Shown: piece by piece, positions 55,397-64,000 of the stretch | Position numbering within the stretch: the first letter of the stretch is position 1 | Layout: every line of letters begins with the position of its first letter | Assembly: GCA_030268105.1 (NCBI GenBank) | Contig: BSDZ01000023.1 | Coordinates: forward strand, 2,108,001 to 2,172,000 | DNA from: Volvox africanus | Taxonomy: Eukaryota; Chlorophyta; Chlorophyceae; Chlamydomonadales; Volvocaceae | DNA length: 64,000 nt | Direction: 5' to 3' | Notes under the pieces: model-generated | Databases searched by the model: none | Told to the model about the DNA's origin: nothing | Seen by the model: the letters and a program-made list of their open reading frames with translations, nothing else | Program-made: the position numbers and the translations under genes

Positions 55397-55993
55397 TCAC
55401 TTTTCTCTGCCACCAAATACCGCGGTATATATAAACGACCAAACCGTCCCTCGTGCCCACAACATAATGCTTTTAAATAGGCAATGGCCTTTGACCGTGC
55501 AGATTGCTTTATCCAAATCCCTTCCCTTTTGTAACAACCAGCGCAATGTTGCACATACCTGGAAATCCGCCACTCGCATCAACGGCACGCCTCTCTCCTC
55601 CGCCATAAAGCTCGCTGCCACGCAGCCCCACGCCCCCGCCAGCCGCAAGTCCCCGCTTTGGACCCAAGTCGGGGGCGGGTCCTGCTTCCCATTCCAGTCC
55701 AAGGCGCTGCCGGAGTCAAACTCGGTCGTGCTTATAATCGACTCTACCCCGGGTACCGATGCTGACACCCTAGTATGGTCAGCGTGACCAGATGTAGCCC
55801 CATCCTTACCACCAAACCCAACATCACCATTTCCGTTGTACAGAGCTGCCTGGAAAGGAAGCCCCCACAAAAGGCGATTCCACATCCCTTCACATCCGCC
55901 ACAGCTGGGACCTGACCTAGGTAACCATGCCGTGTGGGGATTCATGCTATACAAAGGGCTGAGCACGGCATCACAGCAGGCTGAGCACAGCAC
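55397..55993 (-). CDS. Hypothetical protein fragment
   Basis: A 198-codon minus-strand frame runs through this stretch. The first part overlaps a duplicated repeat (see 55870-55950). The part from about 55860 down looks coding (ALYNGNGDVGFGGKDGATSG, VESIISTTEFDSGSALDWNG, GDLRLAGAWGCVAASFMAEE, RGVPLMRVADFQVCATLRWL). I recognise no family. The frame has no good start (GTG first), so it may be an internal or terminal exon. Confidence 0.4.
   Translation of the reverse strand: MLCSACCDAVLSPLYSMNPHTAWLPRSGPSCGGCEGMWNRLLWGLPFQAALYNGNGDVGFGGKDGATSGHADHTRVSASVPGVESIISTTEFDSGSALDWNGKQDPPPTWVQSGDLRLAGAWGCVAASFMAEERGVPLMRVADFQVCATLRWLLQKGRDLDKAICTVKGHCLFKSIMLWARGTVWSFIYTAVFGGREK
55870..55950. repeat. 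Direct duplicate of 56825-56915
   Basis: The two share TTCCACATCCC, CCGCCACAGCTGGGACCTGA and CTAGGTAACCATGCCGTG. The second copy has a 12-bp insertion. Confidence 0.75.
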
Positions 55994-56064
55994 ACTCGGC
56001 GTAAATCACAGGGCTGTTGTAGTACCGAAAGCAAGGGTTCGAATGTGAATGTTGGGTTAGTGTT

Positions 56065-56089
56065 ATATATATACATTTATATATAGGGT

Positions 56090-56117
<28 letters not shown>
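56065..56117. repeat. TA-rich microsatellite
   Basis: Runs of (TA)n are broken once by TACATTTATATATAGGGT. A shorter relative is at about 56467-56490. Confidence 0.95.
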
Positions 56118-56120
<3 letters not shown>

Positions 56121-56689
56121 TTGTTCAGGCACGACTGTTATGGCACGACTAATATGCCCCTGGGGTTCCAGGTTCTACCCCGACCGAGAGTGGGCCAAAG
56201 ACACAAAGTTAAGGGCAGGGTGCCCCCATGCGGATGGACGGTGACGACCCCAATTAAAGTGACCTGCGAGCTGACCAGTGGCGGAGTTGACGCCTTAGTT
56301 GATTCGGCAGATTCCGCTGGATGCTGGTGGTGGGTGCTGAACCTGGGAAAACCATTGATTTCGGAGAAGTCGGCATGGGAGACTGGATGAGGGTGCCCCG
56401 AAACACCGGGGAAGGTAGGGACTGCCAGGTTAGTGGCCACGGGTAATGTACCCCCCTATCCTACACACATATATATATAATATAATATAAGGTTCACATC
56501 TTCACCCACGAGCAATTTTCTTCATTACCTTTGCTCGTTGCCCCTTGCGTTCATCCTGCCCTTTCGCTTGAGGTATTCCAATGTACGGGTGAATGAACAA
56601 ACATCTATCCAGCGTCCGCTGCTGAACTCCCCACTCCTCTCACTTGCGGCCCCAGCACGCCTCACCCGGTAGGCCTCAACCACTTCATT
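56118..56689. other. Unclassified sequence after the TA repeat
   Basis: A plus-strand frame at 56121-56390 (VTCELTSGGVDALVDSADSA, GCWWWVLNLGKPL) is open but without splice or family support. The surrounding text could be a decayed interspersed element. I could not classify it. Confidence 0.35.
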
Positions 56690-56836
56690 CTCCTCCCCTT
56701 CCAGCCCTCCAGCCTCCGCAACAGTTATTCTGTCCTTATGCCATGGGGCACCAGCACACAGCTCCAGCTGCAGCTTCTGACCCTGCTGCGGCTCCCTTGG
56801 CGCCCTGCGGCGCGCCACCACAGTAGGCGTTTCCAC
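56690..56836 (-). pseudogene. Unidentified exon, copy 1
   Basis: A minus-strand frame (RRAPREPQQGQKLQLELCAG, APWHKDRITVAEAGGLEGEE) is shared base for base over about 126 bp with 57753-57878. Here the upstream part is replaced. The gene is unknown. Confidence 0.45.
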
Positions 56837-56929
56837 ATCCCGTCACATCCATCACGGCGGTATCCGCCACAGCTGGGACCTGACCTAGGTAACCATGCCG
56901 TGGGGGGATTCAGGTACAATCACACTGTT

Positions 56930-57165
56930 GATGATCACAAAGCTTAGGAAGGCTTATGGTACACAAAGGATAACATCACCAGGGGCATTGAGTGGGGAAA
57001 CATATCTTTTTGATCGTAATTCGCGCCAATATGTGCTTGTACGGCACCTCCAACGCTATAACGCTATGATCATGCCTCCACGCCCTCCACGACGTTTCGG
57101 TAAATCTGCCCAGCCATCCAACACTCCATCACATGCTTTCAAGTTATAAGGTATTACATCTAACC
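56930..57165 (-). repeat. Right member of the inverted duplicate with 41150-41400
   Basis: See the left member; this copy lacks a few single bases present there. Confidence 0.85.
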
Positions 57166-57234
57166 ACTAACAACCACCGCAGAAGGCATACAGCCGCAGC
57201 AAACACGCAGAGGAAGCATGGGGCCTAAAGCCCC

Positions 57235-57700
57235 CATGCACCGGCCGTCCGCGTCAGGGCCTTCATGGCCAATCCACCAGGAAGCCAGGGACAGACAGCG
57301 CGACGTACCGTATCGCAGCAGGAGGCAGGGGGCCCCGGGAAGATTAGGCGCCGGACGTGTAGCCGCTAGATCCCTCGTCATGTTGAATAACTGCCCTTCT
57401 CGCAACACTTCCAGTATCTATCTCTTGGGCAATGGAGGGTGGGCCTTTGTAAAACAATGGCGGGAGCGTACGTGGCGCTAGCATGCGAACAGCAGGATGA
57501 ATTCCCATCCAGAGCGACTCGCAGCCACAATAGCCCACAGAGGCGCGCACCCATGCACACACACACACACACACACACATGCACACGCACGCACGCACGC
57601 ACCTACAGACCGGCGCCGCTTCCCTCAGCCCGCTCTGCGTCCTCCTCTTCCATCGCCAAGGTATCACTATCATTCGCCGACCGAACGGTGGAACCCCCGT
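57235..57700. repeat. Right member of the direct duplicate with 39740-40195
   Basis: It includes a (CA)n run at about 57554-57580 followed by GCACGCACGC. The unidentified acidic exon end (TLAMEEEDAERAE, minus strand) sits at about 57620-57670. Confidence 0.85.
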
Positions 57701-57964
57701 GATCCCCCAGGATCCCTCAGAACCCCCCAGCGCGGGGGGCAGACTGGCCTCCTCCCCTTCCAGCCCTCCAGCCTCCGCAACAGTTATTCTGTCCTTATGC
57801 CATGGGGCACCAGCACACAGCTCCAGCTGCAGCTTCTGACCCTGCTGCGGCTCCCTTGGCGCCCTGCGGCGCGCCACCAGGACTCCTTCGGGACCACACC
57901 GCACGACGACGAGGTCTGCACCGCCTGGCGGTGACAATGTGAGCAGCCGCTGCGCCAACTCCAC
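57695..57964 (-). pseudogene. Fused exon pieces: unidentified exon copy 2 plus an LRR exon piece
   Basis: On the minus strand the frame reads RLLTLSPPGGADLVVVRCGP, EGVLVARRRAPREPQQGQKL, then the part shared with 56690-56836. It then runs without a splice site into ASLPPALGGSEGSWGITG, which belongs to the LRR exon at about 58450-58525. The LVVVRCGPEGVLVA motif faintly resembles pfkB-type sugar kinases, but this is weak. The join shows exon-scale shuffling by duplication. Confidence 0.5.
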
Positions 57965-58262
57965 GGGGCGGCCTGTGCACCACCGAGGAGCGCGACCCGG
58001 GCGCGGAGAGAAGCCCCAGCCCGTTCAGCAGAGGCGGTTCCGACACGCCATGTCGGTTCCACGGGGGGACCGTTTGGATAGATAAGGCCGATGGTCCTAT
58101 AAAGATCCGCCGTAACAGGCAAATACAATTGAGCTTTTTATTTAAGAGGGCCCGGTGGTCCCTTAACTTCCCGTAGGACGTTACTGGGCCCACGATGGAC
58201 ACAGTCTCCGCCTCATTTGGGGCAAACAACGAAGTTGAGGAGGGTGTCTGCGAGCCTCAACC

Positions 58263-58414
58263 TTAGCGCGGCATCTCAGTACCACGAAAATTTTCCTTAA
58301 ACGTAAGGCACGAAAACCCAAAGATGCGATGGCTAGGTGGTGCAGTGTGCCCTGTATACGTCCTCCCTGCCAGACAGCGACATGCCAGTCATACCTGCGG
58401 AGGGCGTCACCCGT
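58263..58414 (-). repeat. Right member of the direct duplicate with 39185-39340
   Basis: Nearly identical to the left member over about 150 bp. Here it lies immediately downstream, in minus-strand sense, of the LRR exon. Confidence 0.8.
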
Positions 58415-58449
58415 CTGGCTCCCCCGTGATCCCCCAGGATCCCTCAGAA

Positions 58450-58868
58450 CCCCCCAGCGCGGGGGGCAGACTGGCCAGGCGGTTGAAGGAGAGGTTGAGC
58501 ACACCCAGATGCTGGGGGGTGATGCCTGCGGGGCAGGACGGGAAAGGGTACCGCATACAGGTCCGAGGGATACGACTGTCATCATTCGGGCCTCAGGATG
58601 AGCGCTGATCGAACGGATGCACCTGTGTGTGTGAATTTGTGGATGTGCCGCAGCAGGAAGATGAGGGTGCACACAATGGGGAGTGGCGGACCCCAAACTG
58701 CCAAAAGAAGAGACTTCTCTCACCCTCTGCTAACGTCTCAATGTCGTTGTCGGACGCATTAAATACCACCAGGCCATCCAGTTTGAGCACCTCGGCCGGT
58801 ACGGAACTCCAGCCATTGTGCCACACATCCGCCACATAGACAGCCTGGCACGGGCTGAGACGGAACAA
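58450..58868 (-). pseudogene. Leucine-rich-repeat gene fragment, two exons
   Basis: Exon a (about 58850-58724, minus) encodes QAVYVADVWHNGWSSVPAEV, LKLDGLVVFNASDNDIETLAE. The intron 58723-58526 starts GTGAGAGAAG and ends CCCGCAG and joins in phase 1 to ITPQHLGVLNLSFNRLASLP, PALGG. Together they form consecutive leucine-rich repeats (LxxLxxLxLxxNxL pattern), which mediate protein binding. Only about 70 codons remain, and the flanks run into duplicated blocks, so the gene is partial here. The 3' piece is also copied at 57695-57755. Confidence 0.6.
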
Positions 58869-58921
58869 CGGTGGAGAAGAGGCTGAGAGTGAAACCCCGC
58901 TTTACCCTTCCCCACCCACCC

Positions 58922-58942
58922 ATTGTGTGTGTGTGTGTGTGT
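58922..58942. repeat. (TG)n microsatellite
   Basis: A short GTGTGT run is followed by a G run (CTCGGGGGGGGGCG). Confidence 0.95.
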
Positions 58943-59349
58943 CTCGGGGGGGGGGCGAGAGAGGAGTAAGGGGGTTATGCGACCCCGTGATCCAGTTCCT
59001 ATCCCCGCAGTTCCTATACTCCTGCGCTTCTGGGCTTCACAACATGTACATGCATACAACCCTGAAACCCTATCCTTAAGGCCCCTGAGAATGTCACACA
59101 TGAGAATCTTACCTGAACGTCCGCAACAACTTGTCGTACGGCTACGACGCTGCGTAAAAATCCTGAAGTTCGTTGTCGCCGCTCGGCTGCTCACGGATGC
59201 AGTAGCGATAAGTGTACGCCAGCGCCGATACCCGGACAAGTAAGGGGGCCCGGGCACAAGGAGGAGATTGCCGACACTGCAACGTGACGTGAGCAAGGGG
59301 TAAAGCACTCAGGATCCGCTGTCAAAGCGTACAGAAAGCCCTCAACTAG

Positions 59350-59890
59350 CGTATGGCTACCACTGACATCTCGGTATCATCGTCCGCGCTCGAAGCGGAC
59401 CAGGGCTCCGTGTGGCTCACCAGGGCCTCCCCAAGGTTGTCCAGGGTGACACGACCGCCTGTGCGACGACGTCGACGTGGTCTCTCGCGCTCCCTCTGTT
59501 TCCGCTTCCGCTGGCCGGCTTCGCCAGTCGCATTAGCGTCGTCTTGCGCGCATGCAGTGCTGTAATCGATTTTAACGATATATTGTTATTGCTCGCGTCC
59601 TCACCTCCATCCGGCGCCGCCAGTTGCTCCCGGTGCTGATCGGTTACCGCCAGCAGCGAACTGTTTGCCTCACTGGCGCTATCGTTGCCTTCATCAGAGT
59701 ACCGCCGTCGCTTGCGACCGAACATATCAGTGGACGTTGCTGCGGTCGATGCGTCTCGGCCGAAAACCGAAAACCAACTCACCGAACGCCAGGAAAAAAC
59801 CGCTACCCTCGTCGTCATCATCTTCCAACAGGACCCGTACATCGGGGGCTTCAAAAACCTCATCGTCGTTGCTGATCATGCACGGGACGG
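59350..59890 (-). CDS. Hypothetical basic protein, possible spliced gene
   Basis: Minus-strand frames in order: SNDDEVFEAPDVRVLLEDDD (about 59870-59810); MFGRKRRRYSDEGNDSASEA, LLAVTDQHREQLAAPDG (about 59728-59605); and, in another frame, ACAQDDANATGEAGQRKRKQ, RVTLDNLGEALVSHTEPWSA, DDDTEMSVVAIR then stop near 59353. The Lys/Arg-rich run suggests a nuclear protein. The order and the clean stop look genic, but I could not settle the splice sites; a 45-nt GTGAGG...TACAG stretch near 59570-59614 keeps a different frame. Family unknown. Confidence 0.35.
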
Positions 59891-59899
59891 GTAGGAAAG

Positions 59900-60761
59900 A
59901 GAAAGAAGAGAACGAAAACGATATGGAACCCATAACGGGAGGTACCGCATGATAGCAGCAGGTTGTGAAGAAGGCAGGGTGTACAAATAATTCGGCGTGC
60001 GTGGATGCATTCAGTTTAAAGTTTTCTTTTGGGTGGACGCATAGATGTGTGCCCTGGTACCAGTAGTAGCAGGTGGGCCGGCTGATTGGCGTTGTTATTT
60101 TTGCAGCGGGCAGGAGCCAGTAGGGGTGGGGGACGCAAAAGCAGTCCACGGTGCATCCTTGCGTATATGGTCTGTCCCCTTCGCTCCTAGTGGAACGCAT
60201 CTAGCATTGCGTGAGAGACAGGGGCAAGGACAAGTGAGCGATTACACGCTTATCACAAATGCTTACATCCATTTCCTTCATTGTAATTTACCCCATTATG
60301 GATGACACGCGTATCATATAATTCATGCTGTTAACTTCATATTAAAATCAGAATTCCTGCGTGGTAAAGCCCCAACCGGCCCGACTCTTGATGGGCCTTA
60401 TCTAGCGCTGCGTATCTATACATGCATGGCAGCCGAGGGTTCCACTGCACTAAAAAGCGCCGCCCTCTTATCCATCCCAACTTACAGGTCACGAGGGACT
60501 TGGTTTGATGGCCCAGCTGCACCTCTGACCCGACCCCCTCCTGGCGCCTCCTCCCCGCTGAGCGCCTCCTGAAGGGGGCGTGGGCATGATGGACATCACA
60601 ACGTTGAACTGGAGGGTGGCAGCTTAACATGATGGGCAGTTTAGTTGAGCCGTGGATATTAGCCGCTTCCCTAAGAGGACGGGTCATGTCGGGCGTGCTT
60701 CCATGTCCGCCCTCAAATATCTCCCTTGTCCGTATTCCGATATGCGAATCAGTCGGTGTTG
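59900..60761. other. No supported gene
   Basis: A minus-strand frame at 60337-60687 (LVTCKLGWIRGRRFLVQWNP) is open for 116 codons without other support. Nothing else was recognised. Confidence 0.4.
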
Positions 60762-61058
60762 TTATTCGGCGTCGTGTGCCATAGGCCTTATCCCTATGCG
60801 TGGTTTCCTGTAGGCCTTATTGCTCGTGTCCCCTTCGGTTTCCTCAAAATGCTCATGTGGGTCAGCAAGCCCTCCCTGACGCTTCAGCGGCTCAAGTAGA
60901 GCTCCAAATCGCCCAGATCTTCGATCTGACCCAGAACGTGGGATGACATCATCATCATCATCATATCTGGGACCGTATCTTCCACCAAAGTAATGGCTTC
61001 CACCCTGCGAAACCAATGAACACACTGCCGGTGCTGGTGCAATTGTGGTAAGGGCCAT
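60762..61058 (-). CDS. Small hypothetical protein, 98 codons
   Basis: The frame runs from ATG 61058 to a stop at 60762. It encodes a run of five Asp (from an ATC/GAT triplet repeat near 60950), then RSGRFGALLEPLKRQGGLAD, PHEHFEETEGDTSNKAYRKP, IGIRPMAHDAE. It is plausible as a small gene or last exon. No family was recognised. Confidence 0.35.
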   Translation of the reverse strand: MALTTIAPAPAVCSLVSQGGSHYFGGRYGPRYDDDDDVIPRSGSDRRSGRFGALLEPLKRQGGLADPHEHFEETEGDTSNKAYRKPRIGIRPMAHDAE

Positions 61059-61429
61059 AAACAGCCATGCCAGCGTGTCAAGGATGACAAATTACAATGC
61101 ATACACATCGTCCTCCATCTGCCCACTATCTGATTCCCCGATACCCACACGTCTACTTGCAACCTCACGGCCACTGCCCAAGCCGGCCAGAGGCGCCGAA
61201 ATCTTATTTTTTCGCTAGGGCTCCCTCAATCAATTCCACTCCAGGGTGTTAAGGCCGACCCAGATGGAGATATGGGCGTCCGTGTGCTGAGAGTTTAGCC
61301 AGCCTGACGGATCGCCTGCTGTAAAGGCGAGCAGCACGCACCAATTGTTGGACATGACAACGAATGAAGCCGTCATACACGCTGCTGGCAAGCGCTAAAT
61401 GGAATAACAAAAAGACGGGCCCATGCTGC

Positions 61430-61760
61430 CGGCACACAATTACATCCGTATGCTGCCTTCAAAACGACTCAACGTCAAGGCGGGCCACTTTGCACGGAAA
61501 CAACAGTGCGTTAGCGAACAAGCTCAAGAGCTGCTGAATTTGGTGCATCACTCGAGTACGCTATGCCGGATGCATATATACATGCATAACCCACCCGGAC
61601 GTAGCCGGGCGGACCGCACCGCAACTGGTGTTTATGAGGTTCCAAATATAAGTGACCCATTTTTGGGAGCGGGTGGTAGTTGCACACCTGGGCAAGAAGG
61701 GGAGAGGGGATCAAGGACCGCGGGAGGCGCAAGACAGCGTGAGGGAGGCCCCGGGTACAA
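61430..61760. repeat. Right member of the direct duplicate with 49990-50360
   Basis: See the left member. Here it is followed closely by the inverted duplicate 61790-62545. Confidence 0.82.
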
Positions 61761-61789
61761 CCGTCGGCCGTGCATGTTTCCGCACTGAA

Positions 61790-62545
61790 GCAAACAGTTC
61801 TTCCTCTGCCCTCGGCAAACTATTCCCAAAGTGGATGCAGGAGGCGTTCGCAGTTATCGCTTAGCTCAGCCGCGACGCAACCATGTACCAAGGAGGAAAA
61901 TGGACTTCCAAAAATTAAAGAATATGCGTGGCAGCTTGACCCTTGAAGGATTCTCCTTACTTCAGTTGTCCAAGCTGCCTGGGGGTACGACGGTACGATT
62001 AACATTAGCGTTTGCCACAAAGATGGAAAATGCCAAAACCAAGACGAGAAAATAATAATATCATTAATTCGTTTACAAAGAAAGTATACATGCGAAGCTG
62101 GTGATAAAGCGTATAGCCTGAGACTTTCATGTCCATCATGCAAACCTATAAATGCTGAATACCTTATTGACCATTTCGATATAATAAATCAACTTCTGCT
62201 ATTATAATACGAGTCATACAGCTTTTTATATCTTTCCCATTTGAGACGCAGCTTGCTAACAGCACGGCGGACTAAGGCGTTTGGTGCCTAAGCGCCCTGG
62301 CTTCAGTATAATTACTAGAAATCGAATATGAGTACCCCGGAAAGCTCTGATGAATCACCGAGGATGCCTCGCAATGTGTCCGCTACGAATGCTACGGCAA
62401 CTGACATCACCGCCAAGGAAATGCCGCGGATGATTGGAGTAGCTCAATCAGACATTAGAAGCAGTCATGCAAGGAGAGCGTGACAACATGAAGCGTTCAG
62501 GCAACATCAACAACTGCATGCAACATCAACTGCAAAGGTAAGGTC
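61790..62545 (+). repeat. Right member of the inverted duplicate with 37880-38640
   Basis: It contains a promoter-like stretch CAGTATAATTACTAG followed by the repeated exon. A further diverged copy of this stretch lies at about 62740-62790 (CGCCTAAGGGCCC, TAGTATAATT, AATCGAATACG). Confidence 0.8.
62327..62545 (+). pseudogene. Repeated 5' exon, right copy
   Basis: ATG 62327 gives MSTPESSDESPRMPRNVSAT, then MIGVAQSDIRSSHARRA and a TGA at about 62481, where the left copy reads through (RRAWQPEAF). The donor GTAAGGTCCCTG near 62539 is conserved. This copy is broken by the stop. The protein is unidentified. Confidence 0.55.
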
Positions 62546-62895
62546 CCTGTAATCGGTAAATTTATACGGCCAACTCTCACCTGCGCCTTGGTCGTCCTTT
62601 CAATTATTGTTTACACTTTCCAGGCAGAACCCAGCAAATCCCTGTAACTCCTTCCTGCAAGACCTGAAACTCTTGATGGCCAATTTACAGCAATTACACA
62701 TGAAGCCAGTTGTTGTTTTCCAGTCTGGGTTATTTGCGCCTAAGGGCCCTACTTTTAGTATAATTGCAACTAATCGAATACGGGTAAGCTGAAAAGGAAA
62801 GCTGAAAACCCAAATACACTCAAGCGATGCTTTCAAGCATTAACCCATAGCCGCAACTTGTTCTCATCAATTCAGTTCAGGAGGTGAAAACATCG
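62546..62895. other. Mostly unassigned sequence
   Basis: A plus-strand stretch after CACTTTCCAG (about 62624) reads AEPSKSL in one frame and RQNPANPCNSFLQDLKLLMA in another. It could be an exon following the repeated first exon, but frames and borders are uncertain. Confidence 0.3.
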
Positions 62896-62899
62896 GCCA

Positions 62900-63130
62900 C
62901 TACGGCAACGACCACCACGAACGCCACCGCCACCAATGCCACCAACGCCACCAACGCCGTCACCGCCATCACCGCTACCACCGCTACCGCCTAAACTACC
63001 GCCACCACGGCGACCGACGCCAAGACCGCCAACACCGCCTCCATCGCCGCCGAACCGCCATGTCCGCCACCACAGCCATCGTCGACACCAACGCTGTAAG
63101 TATCGTGGGGTATCTACGGGTAGTGCTCAT
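62900..63130 (-). repeat. Diverged inverted copy of the satellite GC-rich segment
   Basis: On the minus strand this reads AATGAGCACTACCCGTAGAT, ACCCCACGATACTTACAGCG, followed by GGTGGCGG-type triplets. The order is the same as in the satellite (AATGATGAACACTGCCCGTA, ATACCCCAGGACACTTACAG). It lies 25 kb from the array and is well diverged. Confidence 0.75.
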
Positions 63131-63423
63131 TATTGGACCTAGAAAAATAAAATGCCTTTATAGCCTTTTAAGTAAGTTTGTAAATATCAAAGAAAATGCA
63201 AGTTTGGCAAAGTCTCCAACTAGGCCCTATACCTTCGATTTGACCAGAATACATTGCAGATAAATGCAGACTATCTTTATTAATTTGATGCCAATATTAC
63301 GAACTTCTGACAACTTATATTTAGACATAACAAGTTACCTCTACGAAGTTCTTTGGGCAAAATGCGCAAAAGCCTGCGCTTTAACTTTCGTGTCGCAATA
63401 TCGGAAAAACATGCGTCCTTCAC

Positions 63424-63482
63424 CACCGCCACTACGGCGACCGATGCCAAGACCCCGCCAACACCGTCTCCATCGTCGCCGT
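63424..63482 (-). repeat. Second small copy of the GC-rich triplet segment
   Basis: It resembles 62998-63056 (CACTACGGCGACCGATGCCA against CACCACGGCGACCGACGCCA), a direct repeat about 426 bp away. Confidence 0.75.
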
Positions 63483-63523
63483 ACCTTTGCCTTTTTGCCG
63501 CCAGCAAAAAGTCATAAGACAGA

Positions 63524-63948
63524 TCAGACGATAAGATAGAGGCTTAACTGCGCTGCAAGAGTAGTATCAGTGCTTTCTTCTATCTTAGTTAAAAACGCTT
63601 CTTTTTGCCGTTTTATAATTTCATCGTTGCTTATATTGGCTCTAATCCTGAAAGCTCTATTACTGATTTTTACAGCATCTCGCTTTTCGTAAGTTAAGGC
63701 CTTAGCCATATAGTTCATGAAAGCCTTTTTGCTTTTGAAGAAGCGATCTGTTAATCGTTAAGCAGTATTTCGTTAATGGCAGTGCCTGAAAACCCCCGAC
63801 CGCATAATGCTTGTAGTTTTGCGGCCTCGGATTGACTTAAAGGGTAAAAAGAAGCAAGGCTAAAACCTCTTACAGGTAACACAGCTGTTGTTTGAATAGG
63901 TTTTTCTTCTGCAAAGGAATTTTTGCAAAAATTAGATTCATGCGCACG
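63524..63948 (-). pseudogene. Bacterial-type plasmid replication-like protein, frameshifted
   Basis: The minus strand is AT-rich and uses codons unlike the rest of the window. From about 63948 it reads KPIQTTAVLPVRGFSLASFY, PLSQSEAAKLQALCGRGFSG, TAINEILLN. A 1-nt slip near 63757 is needed to continue as LTDRFFKSKKAFMNYMAKAL, TYEKRDAVKISNRAFRIRAN, ISNDEIIKRQKEAFLTKIEE, to a stop at 63524. The pattern FYPLS...LQ...GR.F....IN.ILL...YMAKAL.YE.RDAVK is one I associate, from memory, with plasmid replication-type proteins of Rickettsiales and related intracellular bacteria. It has no algal features. A stop lies just upstream (63949), so the true start is unclear. It may be a lateral transfer now decaying, or a misassembled bacterial read. 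Confidence 0.55.
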
Positions 63949-64000
63949 TTAGATCTATTTTTTTTTATAAAAATTGTTTTTGTACTTATTTGAGCACCGA

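Noticed and set aside
56121..56390. A 90-codon plus-strand frame as a gene
   Set aside because: The reverse strand is equally open, there is no homologue I recognise, and it begins directly at a TA microsatellite.
57554..57603. CA/GCAC repeats as a CRISPR or regulatory array
   Set aside because: These are simple microsatellites without spacers of fixed length.
57758..57964. A pfkB sugar kinase
   Set aside because: Only LVVVRCGPEGVLVA is suggestive. The substrate- and ATP-binding signature motifs are absent, so the name would be unsafe.

Overview
The window is nuclear DNA of a eukaryote, most likely a chlorophyte green alga. It has spliced genes, an ankyrin protein with an F-box-like head of a style I associate with chlorophytes, remnants of a plant/algal NOG1-type (chloroplast-type) GTPase, and chromodomain Ty3/gypsy elements whose Pol carries an extra domain between the Gag stop and the protease. 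The species cannot be named from the sequence.

Layout. 1-6.16 kb, 17.36-18.73 kb and 35.69-37.28 kb are parts of one tandem satellite (long units of about 860 bp, short units of about 375 bp), split by nested LTR retrotransposons. A broken Ty1/copia element (LTR 6272-6496, gag-pol to 8021) is cut by gypsy family A copy A1 (8022 onward), which is cut by a complete family B copy B1 (10808-17012, minus, 5-bp duplication AAGAG). A second family B copy, B2 (18729-35693, plus, duplication TTATG), sits in the satellite. It is cut in its integrase by family A copy A2 (24043-34185, minus, duplication CACCT), which is cut by a chimeric element (30445-33113, duplication CAATG) with a short LTR-C at one end and a family B LTR (copy B3) at the other.

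Comparing B1, B2 and B3 shows three length differences in gag. Each is a precise segment starting GT and ending AG (355, 355 and 612 bp). B2 lacks the first and keeps the other two; B1 keeps the first and lacks the other two; B3 keeps all three. These events plus a 2-bp insertion and 1-bp LTR differences account exactly for the 6205 versus 6817 bp element lengths. This is the best evidence in the window for something unusual: alternatively spliced retrotransposon RNA that was reverse transcribed and integrated. Family A shows a predicted intron at the equivalent place. In both families gag and pol share one frame separated by a single UAG.

37.5-62.9 kb is lower in repeats but is a mosaic of small duplicated blocks, direct and inverted, with pieces of broken genes: two fragments of a NOG1-like GTPase, a leucine-rich-repeat gene piece, and several unidentified exons. 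The best intact gene is a two-exon ankyrin-repeat gene (47163-48476, minus). The last 0.5 kb (63.5-63.95 kb) is AT-rich and encodes a frameshifted bacterial-looking protein resembling Rickettsiales-type plasmid proteins, a possible lateral transfer or assembly join. No rRNA, tRNA or CRISPR was recognised.
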